The position numbers were made by a program, and so were the translations under genes. Under the pieces are notes generated by a model. That model saw only the letters and a list, made by a program, of their open reading frames with translations. It was not told the origin of the DNA and ran no database searches. Shown one piece after another: positions 1 through 14,300 of a stretch of DNA of 64,000 bases. The stretch covers positions 1,551,941-1,615,940 of the forward strand of contig RSEF01000014.1 of NCBI GenBank assembly GCA_003993805.1. Direction: 5' to 3'. Origin of the DNA: Himantopus leucocephalus. Lineage: Eukaryota; Chordata; Aves; Charadriiformes; Recurvirostridae. Position 1 is the stretch's first letter. Every line of letters begins with the position of its first letter.

Positions 1-3000
1 TGTTCATCCATGCAGGCCTCCTGGTGTTTTTGCCTGACTTCCATTTTGTTGGGATGCAGAACTAGAGCAAGAGTTTGGATACCTGAGAGACAGCGGCTTA
101 AACAATTAAAGAAAAAAAGCACACAAACCAAGGGAGATCAGAAAGATTCTGCAGAATTTTAGGAAAATTCACAAGGGAGCTTGAAGGTGTAGTTCACAGG
201 TAATAGCTCAGACATGTCTCTAGTGTCTGAACAAAACGAACCTGATAAGACAGGAAGATGTGGAATTAGGCTCTTCTCTCTCCACTTAAGAGTAAAATGT
301 AATTTGTGAATTGGCTGACACTTGAGCATGAAAAATGCTAAAGACAAGTCAGCATTGAATGACTTTGTGGGACAGTTCTGCGCTGGGGACATAGGATCAT
401 CAGTCAGGAAGCAGCAAAAGTCATTCAATCTAAGGACTTCGTATGAGAAAAGATGGCAGGAGAAGTGCCTCTATCTTCCATCAGTGCTGCCTTTTCTGTC
501 TCATACACAAGCTCCCAACCTCTGGGAACCACAGCAGGGAAAGATGGAGCCACTGGATTTCATGACCTCTTGGTGGGATATTTGAGAGGAAGGAAGGTTG
601 CGTAATAACAGTGGTATTACTGCAGTAATTGCCCAGCTTAATGTGGAGAGAATTGCTTCACATCAGCACCACTCTCCTTATGGCCAGCTTGATAATCAAA
701 ACTAGGTTAGCAGAAGATTTTTAGCTCCCTTTATGCTGGGAGCTAACTCTTCCCAGTCTGGATCCCACTGTCTGTGCAGGTCAGAAAGAGTGAACTGCCC
801 TTGATTTTACCTAGCGCTCAGCACTGCAATGTTCACAACAAGGCTTCATCCTCCAGATTACCGTCATCATCACTATGGGGAGGATCTACAACCATCTGAA
901 CAATAAGGTCATGACCAGTGAACGCAGATCCTTGTCCAGCCTTATCTAATGCTGTTATCTTGAGTATACAGCAGGAAGCTCAGTTGCCTAAGAGCACATC
1001 CATGTCTGTAGTCGGGACATACTGAGTGTTTTGTTTTCAGAGTTAAAAATCACCCAAAATGCAATCAATGTAATTTGTCTGCCACAGTTTATCTTGCATA
1101 ATATAATAAGCACTAATTACTATTGGTTATTTTTATGAAATTGCATTCTTTAGCTTGATTTGACACTGTACTAGCTCTCTGCTTCCCTCCCAGCAACAGC
1201 ACCAGTATGGAGGAAGTTTGATTTGGAAGAGAAATCTATGTATTTATATAGATCAAGGCAGAGGTATTATTTCCTATATAAAAACTAATGAATGCAGTAA
1301 TCGCAGACAGCATTCACTACCAGAAAGAACATAGGCTCGTTGACCTAGCAATAAGCTCAGGCAGGGCTTTATGGATGGATTTTTTTGCTAATTAATTTGA
1401 CGAAGAAAAGAAACGTTGCACAGCACAATGAGGAAGAAAAGCTAAATAGCCAAATATATTTGTGCCCTTATCTTTTATCTTCTTTGCTACTTCCTTTCTG
1501 TATTTATTGCGCTGATATTTAGATGACTGAAGACTATAATAAAGAGGAAGCCTCCTAATTGTGTAGGCCACCTTTACTGAAAAGCTGAGCTTTTTCAGTA
1601 TTTTGCATTTTTGCTGTAGAAGATCTGTCTACATAGCTAAAGTGAAACAGAACCATACCTAAACACTGAAGCTATATTTATACACACATCCACATTTGAG
1701 CCTGGACCGACACAACAAACATTTTGCTGGGACATAGTTCCAGTCTTCTGGAGAGATCATGCTTGCAGCCTGGTAATGGGTGTTTGACTACCCAGTCAAG
1801 GTTTCAAGGACCAGAAGCAGACATTTTCATTTTATAATGAATATTATATGCTTATTGTAACTCCTACTGCTTGATTTTCAAAGCTGAGAATCTCCCCACT
1901 CCTGCTTTGAGAAGTGGCTCTGGCAGGATTAGGAGACAGACAACCTGACTTGCTGATACCTGAACTGCTCCATACACATGGGTCTCAGCCCAGGATCTGA
2001 ATCTCCATGAACCAAAGTGCCAGCTCGTAGAGCTGGAAGTTACACGCAGACAAATGAAAATTAATTCCCAAAGTACCAACATCTCTTTTTGGTCATCTTC
2101 TACCCTGGCACTCACTATAAATAAAAAGCATTGAAAGCAAAATTGTCACTTCACAAAGTTCATCCGTACTATAAAAAGTGAAATTCATGGTCTTATTTCC
2201 CGTTCTTCAATCAGTGCTCACTGCTCAGCACAGCCACGGCATCACTTACTCCATTCTCACACCTGAACCAAAAAGAGGCAAGAAAAAAATTACTGAGGAG
2301 AACAGTAAAAATATAAACACAAACACGGATAAGATTTATACAGCTATAAACATGAAAAGCAACACGTGAATACATTTCTTTAAAACTTGTTTAAAGTTAT
2401 GACTTCATTGTACATTACCAATTCCACACCTGCTCACCATGACTTGAGATATCACTGCTGGACTGAGCTTTGTATGAGCACACATAGCTGCATGAATTCT
2501 TGTTAATACAAGCTTACAATCCTTACAGAGCTTGTTTCAGAGCTGACACTTACTAGTTAAAGTTGGTCTTTCCTTCCCTTATGCCAGAAAGAATGACAGA
2601 GTCTCTTGTACTCCACAATCGCACCAAGCCTCCCCAAGGATAATAGCACATACAGCTGGAGTGCAGAATGGAAGGGAAACACCATTTCTGATTTTAAATG
2701 CATAAGCAAATTTGCATCCTATTTCCATGCTTATTAAGACAAAATATTTTTTCTCTCTGTGCATAAAGGGCTTTGCTCCTCCAGTGACAGAGAGGGCCGT
2801 TTCAGATGTGCTGGGAATCACAGGTGCTGGTTAAACTCTGTCAGGCCTGCCTGTATAGCAGAAAACAAACCACCCAGGCCGCAAGCCTGCAGATGTGCAC
2901 TTAATGGACTCTTGACTTCATCTGCTGAGAGAAATCATCCATGTCTGTCACACATGACAGATGTTGAGGAAAGGGGAGAGGAGGGCCTGGGCAGCATCCC

Positions 3001-3228
3001 ATCCCCTGCTTTCGGAAGGAGCAAGCCCTGCGGTACAGAATGGAGCACGTGAATGTACTTCTTAATCACTGCTGTAGAAACAACTTTACCGCAGCAACCG
3101 CTGGAGACCATAGAAACAAAGTAGTTCCTTTTCATGTGTTTTACTTAAGCCTCTATTAGTTTCTCTTTTGCCTGAGAGTAGGAAGGCTTGGAGGGGGAAT
3201 TTGTTGATGGGCTATTACAACCCTATGC

Positions 3229-3250
3229 TTTTTTTAAAAAAAAAAAAAAA
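3229..3250. repeat. T7/A15 homopolymer junction
   Basis: Simple low-complexity run in the gene-free flank. Confidence 0.9.
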
Positions 3251-3858
3251 TGGTATCTAGACCCAGTGTTATGAGAGACCTGTGAAGAAACTAGAGTCTT
3301 CCTGATGGGGATTTAATTATTCTAGTATTGACAGAAATGAGAATTAAAGGAGGAATCAACCTGCTGACTTCCACAGGCAGTAAAAAACAGGTTTATCTTT
3401 CCACTGTTTATTGAGCTCTTAGATATGATAAATTCAATAATGGTCTGGTGGGTGTTTAGTGCTTTATGATAATATATCATTGGGCTTGAAGTAATGATGG
3501 TTTTAGGCTATGAAGGTAACAAATACAACTTCAGACAGCATCATGTTGCTAAGCTCAAATATTCCCAGAAAGATGGTGGGAGAGGAGGGGAGAGAACAAA
3601 GAAAAAGTGATATTTAAAGCAAACAGAGTAAATAATGCAATCATGTTGATCCCAGTAATAGAGAACAGTTAAAAGTGATGATGGAAGTTACTGGAGTAAA
3701 GCAACAATGTATCAAATATAGACAGAAAGCAATTACAAAAGGTATAATAGAAAATTGAAAAGACAAGCTAGCTGATGTAAAAAGTTCACAAAAGCTCTGT
3801 AAAACATTCGAGGGGAAAAAGTTGCACTTGCTAATAATAATCCATGAAGGCTCAGGGA

Positions 3859-3872
3859 ATGCTAATTAGCAT
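3859..3872. promoter_or_regulatory. Perfect palindrome ATGCTAATTAGCAT
   Basis: Fourteen-base perfect inverted repeat with a TAATTA homeodomain core flanked by octamer-like ATGC half-sites. A regulatory role is only a guess. Confidence 0.25.
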
Positions 3873-6714
3873 AGAGCTGCTCTTCATTTGTACAAGGACG
3901 TATGGGCCTGTTCCAGGTTTAAATAAATGACTGAATGACAGAGACTAAACTCATTGGTGTTCTTCTAAAAGTGGAAAAAAAAAATTACAGAGTCCTGGCA
4001 TCAGTTGATAATGCAACAGAAATAGATTTACTGGATTTTCAGAGACGTTCAGAGATTTTCTAAAGCCACCAATCTATCTGCAAGGAAAAAATGTCTTACC
4101 ACACATAACATGAACCCACCACTTGGTGTGATTTGAGCCAATGCTGTTGTGCTCAGCTCAGGAAATTTGCTGCCTTTCAGGCCTTCTCTACATCACTCAT
4201 TTTATAGCATCTACCTTTGCAAGAAGCCCAATTTAAATTACTTTCAGACTGGAAAAAATAGAAATACAGATACCAGGCAAAGTAGGGAATACTGAATAGG
4301 AAGAAAATTAGACATCAGTCATCTCAGGGTTCAATTCCACATTCAGCCTCAGCTCTTCTGGACAAGTCAGTTACTTAGATTCCTAGTAGGATTTTCAAAG
4401 CCATCTTACCTTCAAAAGCCTCAGTGCTTAGTTCATGTTTCCCCAGCACAGGGCTGAGAAGGGTACTCATTACTTACTAAAATTGCTAATTCTACAGTTG
4501 CACTTTCAATACCCGAAGAGCAAAATTCACACAAGGAAGAACAGCCGTAGAAATCATGTTGGGGTCTTGGATGGGAGATGCTGAAGGCCCATACTGTTGC
4601 CTTCTTATTTTCACAGTATAGACATATCTGCTAATAGAAAGCAAAATATCTAAGGACACCACCATAGCATTGAACGGTTATATCAGAGGATGGCATGTTT
4701 GCTGTCAGCCTTGATGAATTAATTTTCTTTTCTTTCTTTCTTTGATGAGTTAAAGAAGTTGGCAAGGATCATAGCTAGTCTGCTGTGTAAAAAGTAACCT
4801 GGTAGGAGGTTGGGAGCCTTGGTCAGTATAGCGGTACATAAAGCAGTAACGTTCATTCTAGAGATTTCCTTCTGAAATCCTATCCTCTGTAGGAAGGGAA
4901 GCACTGAGCTGGCTGGCATGTTGGGCACTTCACCCCCTGTTCAGCCCCAAAAAGATCTACAGACTCAATCTCACATTACATTATCATTTTTCCCCAACAC
5001 ATTCTTAATTAAAAAAACAAATGAACACTTAGGCCCAAGAATCTGATTCATACAACTATGTCTCTTACATTAAATAGTGCAACTCAGCAAATATTGAAAT
5101 TTAGATCGCAGCAAAGGCTATTAACTATGAAGAAACCTGTGCTTCTCCACCCTTGCTGGGAGTGCTTATTTCTCTAAGTCTTTGTTTTCCTGCTTTTAAG
5201 CACATTGGGGTTTTAAGTTGCTGTATCTTTATTTAACAACATTGTTGCTTATGCATCAGAAACACTTGTTTTTGGAATCTGACATCCATCTAATACAGAT
5301 GATGCTTAGAAACTAAGCTGAACCATCTATAAAGAAATTGTAAAATTCAGTATTAATGATCCATTTCATTCTTAAACAATAGACTTCTATGCATCACTGA
5401 TGAGCCAAGCGAATATATGTAATATTCATTGTTGCTTTTGATAGAAAAATCAAGTAACATGCAATGCCATCTTTATCCGGAGGGCCTTACTCTCATTTCC
5501 AACAGAATTCTGCCATTTGCCCATATTTAGCTCACCAAGCAAATGAATTTATCATCCTTTCACTATTGTGCCTGCAAAAAACAGTAAACATTGAGCCTTC
5601 AAAGTTTTCTAGTAGGAGTCAACACCTAAATGTTAGTCCCATTCTGCATTTAATCTCTGTATTAACATAAATTAAAGATGCAACAAGCAGCTTTAACTGA
5701 CGTTTTCAATAGGAAATACTGAAAAGGCCAGTCCAATTGGTACTGAAGTCTTGGTTTTAAGAGAACAAAATCAATTGCAAACCTTAGACATGCAGAGCAA
5801 ATGATGCCTAAATATTCAACTCAGATGAGTACAGAAGGTAATCCTAAACTGAATCCACCATTTCTGCACTGAAAAGCACTGTAATGCAGTCACGCTGCAT
5901 AAAGGAGATCCTCTAGAGCTACATGCTCTATTAGAGCAACAAGGCAGAGCTGTCACCACCCCAGGTCTGTGGGTGAAGGGCTGTGCAGACTGCAGAGGTA
6001 CCACGTACCACACGGGTACCTGGGCTGAGCAGCCGCAGGCAGGAGGGGTTTGCCCATGCAAGTACTCCCTCCCAGTGCCCCAGTCAGACTGCTCGTGGCT
6101 AGCATGCACAGACCTCACTCTGTCCTTGCTTTAGGCATGTGGCTCTGGGGATTTGAGAGACCACATTGCTAATTCTTCTGCTTGGGTCTGTGTATCTGAT
6201 TATTGCTTTCTAAATATAATTGGCGATATTGATTTCTTGACATTTATTACGTCAGTTCTGCTTTAGAAAATTATCTCGCGTTAGTTTTCCCCATGTTCTC
6301 AGAGAGCATCGTGACTTCTCTGCCAAGTGAGAAAATGCAAGCTATAGTTTTTGTTAGGAATAACTACTTCAAAAGCGGAATATACACTTCAAAAGCAGAA
6401 TAAACCTCAAACACAGGGCTGGAAGCAGGTAGCCCACCAGTGTGTGGCAGAAGGCAAAGAAAAGAAAATTTTGAGACGAGACATTGGGCAAATCCTAGGT
6501 TTAGAAGCAAGCATTAAATTAGCAAGCATTAACACTTTTTTTTTTGTTTTTCTTTTTAGTAACAGCATTTTCAATGTTTAAGGTCAATCACCAGCAAGTC
6601 CCACAGTTCAGAATAACTGGTAGTCCCCTCAAGGCACACGGATATGTGCATTTCTTCCTCATGCATTCCCCCAAAGTAGCAATACCTTTATTAACATCCA
6701 CCAGCTTAAAATAA

Positions 6715-8203
6715 AGATGTATTGAAAATATACAATTTATTGTAAGTCTTACAACACTTCATTTTTTCCCCATATATTTCATCACAGCAATATAAAATTC
6801 AAGGTCATTAAGTAGACAGCATGGTATTTTATTTAGAGCTTCATTTCAAACTCAATACATACATGCTTTTTCGACATTCTTCATTTTTATTACGATCTTG
6901 ATAGAATTTCCCTCTGAGAGAGACAATGATCACAGAATGAAGTTTTAATTATTTAGGTCCAAATTAATGCAAAATACCAGAAAAAATAGCATAAAACCTT
7001 TAGGATCCAAATTTCTAAGAATGGTAGGGTTTGTAAGCTTAAATATTTAAATGTAAAGGGACTTTATTTCAAGTACTATAAAAGAGAAACATTGCCACTT
7101 ACTGGCAGTACCAGTGTCTTTGCAATATTTGTAGGCATTTATGTGCATCTTTCAAAAGCTTTATTAACCTTTATACTATTTGTCAATAAAAAGCCCCATT
7201 AACATTTAAACTGTGTATGTCCAACTGTCTACTTCAAACAAGAATCGAAAGATAGCCTGTTATGTATTACAGACTACATTATCGGGACTGTACACGCTGA
7301 AGATTTTGAAAACCTCACATCTCTTAAAGTAAAGTAAAAAAATAAATAAATCAATCAACAGGCAAAAAGGCTGTATATGGCCTGAGCAGGAGATGTGACA
7401 GCCACACAGGCGAATGGGTATCACTGACAACACAGTACAGCTTTGGAAAGAATAGTACGACCAGCTGGAGCCACTTCAGGAGTACTGGGGGTCTAAAGAG
7501 ATCACACTGTGTATGGAACTGAAATTTAAACACCGCTTTTGCAGTAGGATCAACAGAACCTACCTGACATTAACAACTAGCCTTATCTGACATTAAGAAT
7601 TTGTCTTCATTGGGCAAAAACTTGATTTTAATCAAAGATAACATAATCATTGGATAAGAACTGAAATCACAGCTGTGCAGACAACAGACTCTTCAATCAA
7701 GCTGCTGAACTGGAAGTGCCAAAGACATAATTCACCAGCTCATGTATGTCCCCCAAAACTTTGTTTCAAGCACCACCGATTTTGTAAAAACCCTACATGC
7801 TGATTCTGTAAAGTGGGTATTTCAAAAGGTAAGGAAAAATGATCCCAAAATCTAGAGACTGAAAGTGAAGTCAAGCAGTCTATTACCACTGCTTTTACAA
7901 ATCATTAGTGAAGGCAGCATGACCTGTTCCACTGAAGAGAAAAAAAATTCATTAATTGTCTTCAAGTATGGGAGATACACTCACAGTGACAACAGAGGCA
8001 TTCATTTCATTACTTTACAACAGGACATCTATAGACTCCATAGAAAATATACAACCAAAATGGAGATAGCATGACAAACGGCTCTCACATAGCAACAATG
8101 AAAATGTAAAGTCCGCAAATTCAACAAAAATGCATTTTAGTGGCTTTGCTTCCTCAGGCTCCAATTTCACAGAGCACCACTTCATGCAATCATTCCTTTC
8201 ATC
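6715..8203 (-). other. NOMO1: Probable NOMO1 3' UTR
   Basis: The sequence after the NOMO1 stop codon on the minus strand is AT-rich and has no further coding frame. Several AATAAA words occur on the minus strand, at 7160-7165 and 6736-6741 among others. The latter is followed in the transcript direction by a T- and GT-rich stretch, as expected at a cleavage site, so I end the UTR there. The true end may be nearer the stop codon or a little further out. Confidence 0.4.
6736..6741 (-). terminator. Candidate NOMO1 polyadenylation signal
   Basis: AATAAA on the minus strand, followed in transcript direction by a T/GT-rich element. An alternative AATAAA lies at 7160-7165, closer to the stop codon. 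Confidence 0.35.
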
Positions 8204-8335
8204 TCACGTCCGTCTTGTCTTCTGTTTTTTCGTTTGTCTCTTTGCATCCTCTGAGCCACCTGTGTCAGAACCTGTCTGTCCAAGAGCACGTACTCCTTGC
8301 AGTCGAGTTGTCAGCTGTAGCAATAAGGGAATAAG
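8204..8335 (-). CDS. NOMO1: NOMO1 exon 31 (residues 1166-1208 and stop)
   Basis: Encodes LIPLLLQLTTRLQGVRALGQ and the basic tail ending KKQKTRRT, stop TGA. The acceptor follows a long T-rich tract. Confidence 0.95.
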   Translation of the reverse strand, partial: LIPLLLQLTTRLQGVRALGQTGSDTGGSEDAKRQTKKQKTRRT

Positions 8336-11300
8336 CTGGGCAAAAAAAAAAAAAGGGGGAAGCAGCTTGTGATTACAACGGTATGTAAGGTCTGAATGAT
8401 AATGTTCTTTAGACCCATGCATCCCAAAACAAATAGAATGTATTGCGTAAATTGCACATCTACAAAGATATCAAAAAATGGCAGCAAATCTCGGGAAGCA
8501 ATCAAACCAAACCTCTGGGAATTTCTGATAATCAAAACCTAAAATGATTGTCAGTAACTTTTTTCCTGCAGTCATCTAGCCAAGAACAGTAGTTTGAGTC
8601 CTGACTCTTGAAGATGACTGCTATTTTCAGTGAAGACACTTTCAGTGACTTTGTAGAAAATCCTGAAGAATCCCACGTTCTGTGCTGTTTTACCTATGCT
8701 TGAGAGGAAATCAAACTGTACAGACAAATTTCTTTTCTTTTATCAGCAAAACAGAAATCCAGTCACATCAGAGAAGACTAGAAGAGTATGGCTTTTTAAC
8801 AAAGACAGAGGGGGTTATATAGTAAGTAGTTATATCTCTCTCGAGACGTTTTCACTAGGGAGGGTGTAAAGCTAAAGAGACCAGACTCAATGACTTGCAA
8901 GTTTTTTTTCCAGTCTGCTCCTGAAGCCAGTAAAATAATTATTTTCATTCCTATTATCACTGGGTCTGGCTATCTGAATTTGAATTATGCTGTATTCCTG
9001 TTTTTCCCAGAGCCATCAAATGAGAAGACAAAATTCAGAAACAGCACAGGAACTCACTGTCACACTGTTTTTTTTAAAGGAAGGTAATTGTCCAAAAACT
9101 TGGTTAAGTTGTGGCTTTTCACAAAATGTGTCACATAAGGTGACTGCTGACTGCATCTCTGTCTGGATAACCACCTTAACAAAGTATTCATTGACAGGAC
9201 AATAATATTTGGGTATGACAAAAAAACCCATGACCTACCTTATCATGGTTGTAACCAGCCAACAACAGAAGCAGCGTCAGTGGTAATGCAATGTAAGATC
9301 CTTGGGCAATATCTTGTTCAGGCAGCTTTCTCTGAAAACAGTGAGGACCATGGATTTCTTTTTCATTTTTTTAAACAGCCATTTTGACTATGAAATCCCT
9401 CAGCTTTAAGCAACGCCAGCAATAGGATCATGTGGCATGTCCAGCCCTTCACGTCTTACCTCCTTCTAAGTACTGCTCTAAGATTTACTTTACCTTCGAC
9501 TTCAAAGCAGTCCCCTTGATCAGATTCATTAATCTATTACCTTCTTCCTGGGGTTTGCTGTTTTTAAAAGCTAATTCACTGACAGTCAGTCTCCACTTTA
9601 CAGCCAACCTGGTATGCTTTGATTTACCTGTCACATGCTGCCCAAACCTCTGTGGTTCCAATGATAATACTACAGCAAACATACAAGAACAACATCTTTC
9701 AAGGCACATCTACATCCTTCATTTATAACTGCCATTTCATGTTTCCCTCATGTTTCACTGGCATATGAACATGCAGCAGTGCAGAAAAGAAATAGATCAT
9801 TTAAGTATTACATAACGAACGCTTCACTGAATTGACTGCGCTGTTCAGAAGTGCGGAGAGACACCTCTCATTCAAAGGAGTTATCCCCTGATGCTAGTTT
9901 GAGAACTCCTCTGCTTTACTCTCTCCCTCCGCTCCAATAACTAAAGATCTCTTTTTGGCCTGGTGATACTTCTTTCATATACACAGAAATCGTTAAAGGA
10001 ATTCGGACAACAAGCCTATCTTTCTCCTTCAGCCCTCAGTTACTGCAACCTTTCAGTTAGTGTCATGGCTATAACTCCTTCTTGAACTCCTTACCTGCCT
10101 CCCATAGTATACCAACTTATTACACCCCTGCCCGATGCCTTAAATGTGGCCAAATCCAAATTCATTGTCACTTTAATGCCACTCACAAACTTCTTTATAT
10201 TTACATTAATAGAAAGTTTGGCCAATACCACAAAATACATGCAGGCTATATACTTGCTCTCAAGGTGAACACTTGAACATTTAAGTATTTTGTACTTACA
10301 GTGGGACTAAAGATCAGTGTAATGTGTTTATGATATCCAATAGCAGTGAATGAAACTTGAGGCAGGGTGTAGTCATACTGCGATTTAGACAATGTAGAAT
10401 CCAGGAGCACCACATAATTCTGTGGGTAAAAAATACACTCAGTCTACAGCATCAGTAGCAGTTTGAGACAAAATTAGATTTAAAGGCAAAAGTCAGTTTA
10501 ACAGGCTTCCAGTCTTCTGAGGCACTGGTCACTTCAGCATGAATACAGTACTGCAGGCACACCAGAAATAACACTTCAGTGTCCTTAGGAAAAAAAATGA
10601 AAGTGAGCTAAGCTAATATTCTTACCTCTCCATCTCGGAGCAGTGGTGGGAAATGGAAAAACAGGGATAGGCCTAAGTTGACTGTATGAATTGGGTTGTC
10701 AAGATTTTCACTTTTGTAGAGCTTCACCTGTGAGGGAAAGAAGACAGCACAAACCAGGTATTTCTGAACCTGTACCACAATAGATAGATATTTAAGAAAT
10801 CCCACACCTTAAGGGACAAAAGCACTTCAAAGTTCATCATGTGTTTTATAAACAGACAGTTGTTTATTAAGAACACCAGGAATTATTCTACTCTGGGACA
10901 TGAAGTCACAGAAACAGTCTTTTTACAGAACTTGAAATAATTTAGGAGCAGCTGATGTCTGACATTTTCATGTATTTCGTATACTAAAAGTAGTCTATAC
11001 TGTGCATCAACTAGAACTAAGCAATTCTTTTAAATAATCCCAGTAGTTTCACAGGAATTTGCAGCTGGGAGTTGCTTCTATTTCTCCGACAGGCTCACTT
11101 TGCTTGATTTCAGTTTCTCTAAACTTATTTAACAAGCTAGACATCCTCGGGCTACAGAACAGGCCTGAAGTCCTCAGCAAATAAAGTTTGCTCAGAAACC
11201 AGCGTAATTAAAAGAGGGTTGTATCATAGTCAAATAAGGCTGCTAGGGGGAGCAGCACGCCCTTACAGGCTGCCTGTACACACAAACATTTACCAGCCAC

Positions 11301-14300
11301 TGCACCTCCTCCAGAGAACACAGTAAGAAAAGCGATGGTTTTTGTGGACCACTGAAGCAGCCTTCTAGCATCTACCCCATTGTTTTTAAATCTCTGGATC
11401 AGATATTTGCTAAGACTTGGCTCTCCTTGCACATACAGCCCAACTAAATTCTCACTGATTCTGTCCAGTGCTGCCGTGGTTGCAGCTCCAATCACAGCTC
11501 ACCAGAGCATTTCCAGTTGTTTCATCAAGCCCATGTAACCAGAAGGGACCAGACCGAAGTCACAAAACCGCTTGCTTGTGTCTGTATCAAATCTTAGCAC
11601 ATCTTTCAAAGACAAAAATTTCTGCCTTGAAAGCAAGGGTGCTGATCTGCACCCATCAACAGCACATGTGCACTACATGCAACGCAAGACCCAACCTCAT
11701 ATGAAACAGGTACAGGCTTGGAGAACTTCCACATAGTTACATTTTGACATCAAGTCCTACTTGCTTAGGCTGAACTGCAAGTGTCTAAATTTCCCCAGAA
11801 AGATAGGAAGCTTGCTCAGGTGCTCTTCAGTAAGGTGAGATATTTTCTCTTCACACATGCTCTGAATGTTGGATCCTCTGGATGTCTCCCAAAAAACCCA
11901 ATAGCTTAACAATGAGATCTTGGCAGGTGAGATGCATAACAGACTAGTCTGAAAGAAATCCAGGCACTGCATTTATATTTGCAGGTAACATTTCAAGAAG
12001 CTTTTAAACCTGAGAAATGCTACTAGAATTCCTACCACACTAACACCTCTTGCAGACACTTCCAGCTTTTGCAGTATAACCCAAAAGGATCATAGGCATT
12101 TAGGAAGGTTTTTTTTTCAGATCACAGTGCAGTCTTTTGAAAATTTCAGCTTTACTATTTGTCTCATACTGTCTCTTCTAGCTGTACTTTTAAATTCATG
12201 TGTCCTATGGTATCATTGCATTCACATGGTATCTTCTTGCTAGCGGACATGCATGTCAAGAACTCCAGGTGTTTCAGGAATTAATGCAGTTCTCTGAAAC
12301 ATAGGACTCATTTCACCCCTGGTGTCTTGCTTTCCCTACAGACGGGACATCCCTAATCAGGGAATCAGACCCAGAAATGTACAGGCCAACCTGAGAAATT
12401 ATTTCTTAAACATACTCCCATGAAAAATGGAAACATTAAAACAAAGCAGTGAGCTACACTGGAATCTTAATTCTATCTGGAATTTGAATTCAAATTAAAG
12501 TATTAGTCATAATTTGAATTAAATGTGTGCTCTGGCTACTGAACAATTTTCAGTGACCCTGCAAAAAAACATTGGGAAAACAATGGCAAATACACTTGAC
12601 AAAGATGAAAGGCCTGAACTTACACATAATGTGGAGAGATATTCAGAAGATGTAATTACATTTCCACTTAAATCAAACTGATTAATTTGCCGGAATGCTA
12701 TAATATTAACATCATCAATGTCACTGTTCCCAACCTGCAACACAAAACACAGTGATGGTTTTACCAACAGAGGAAGAGTTAACCGAGGACAGTTAGCACA
12801 ACACAAATATTGCTCATAATTTTAAACAAGAAGTGAATTTTGTTCTATACTAGCAACATGGAAACTTGAAGGCTTTCCAATTGCAAGTACTCTTCCTCCA
12901 GAGTGCACAGCTCGCAATTACAGACTTGTGCGTTATCAGCACAAGGCTGATGGCATTAAGTTAAACTAAAAATGGAAGAAGTATCAAAAGCACGCATTAT
13001 TTTGGAAGAGGCTGAGTTACATACACAGGACTGCCTGATGTCTGAACACTGGTCTCACTATTTTGCATCTGTACTGAGAGTCGCACATTACTATGCTGGG
13101 ATGTCTATACAGTTGACTAATGAGGAGTATGTTCATACCATAATATAACCTACTTTAAAAATACATAACTTTATCTTCTTCAAAATTGTTTAGAATACAA
13201 AATATTTGTGTTTCTAAAACTGAACTCCAATCAGAGTAATGAAAGACATTTACTCAAATAATAACTACAGTAACAAGCAGGTTACAGTTCGGCCAGGTGC
13301 CGTATCAACAGTCTGGTGCCACTGAGGCTGTAAATTTTTCCTGCAGGTGTCTTTCAAATGCTTCTCTCTCCTGGAGAAAATGGCAGGCTAGCCAGGATAC
13401 TATTAGTACGAGCTACTGCATACAGCTGTCACTTGCAGTACTTAATCTTCATATGATTTTCTGGAATTCGGGTTGCCATTCTCTTCCCCTTCCCAACAAG
13501 CAAGCACTCTTAGCAAGAGGACACTAAGGACTTGAAAGATTTCTGCCCTTCTGTTTTGCTGCGAAGCAGGGCATCCTGGTCAGGTGCATGTCTGAGCTCA
13601 AATAATGACCATCTCCCACTGAAAAGTTCTGGACAACTAACAAAGGCTAATTAACCTTTGCTGGATGTCAAGAGATAAACAGGAGGCAACTAATCTGAAT
13701 CTGTAAGGATGGAGGAATAGTTAACAAGATGTCATCAGTTTTCAATTCAAAGTTATTACTACATTTTATAAAGATTTACTAGCCTGAATGACAATTTCAT
13801 CTACATCAAGACTGCAGGATTTGGACCAAATAATGCATAACAAAATCTATCTATCAATCAATAACTAAATAAGAAGATAGCATAATATGACAATTTATGA
13901 CAACCTCAAGTCACTTGTGCTTTGTTCCACACCATAAAGAAATGCTGAAAGGTATTCTATAGGTTTATTCTCTTGTTTCTTGATGTAGTCTTTGAGACAG
14001 TGAAAGAATCCTTCTCACTTGTTTACTGTTTGGGCTTTATCTTATTTCAATTTTAAGCTATAGTGCCGACACACAATATGGGGTCCGTATTTTGGGAGCT
14101 AACTTGCTGAAAGCCACTTGTCTAAACAGAATGCATTCAATTACATTGCTGCTGATAGAACAGATATAATGCCTAGACAGATGCATTTTGTATTTAAGTG
14201 ATACTACAAAAAAAGAAAAAAATTACCTCAATTGCGCGATGCTGTGGCAAAGCTCTTTCAATGTGATCATTGCCTTCAGCTTTGAGTTGGACATGATACA

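Larger units (their letters stand above)
1..6714. other. Intergenic flank with no supported gene
   Basis: AT-rich sequence downstream of NOMO1. All open frames here are 100 codons or shorter, lack splice-linked neighbours and resemble no family I know. Visible items are a T7/A15 homopolymer junction at 3229-3250, a TTTC-rich tract at 4724-4743, a perfect 14-bp palindrome at 3859-3872, and scattered AATAAA words on the plus strand. An unseen 3' UTR of a neighbouring plus-strand gene cannot be excluded. Confidence 0.6.

Noticed and set aside
2759..3052. 97-codon plus-strand open frame
   Set aside because: Isolated, overlaps open frames on the other strand, and no recognisable protein features.
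5816..6118. 100-codon minus-strand open frame
   Set aside because: No family similarity, no splice-linked neighbours, composition like the surrounding intergenic DNA.
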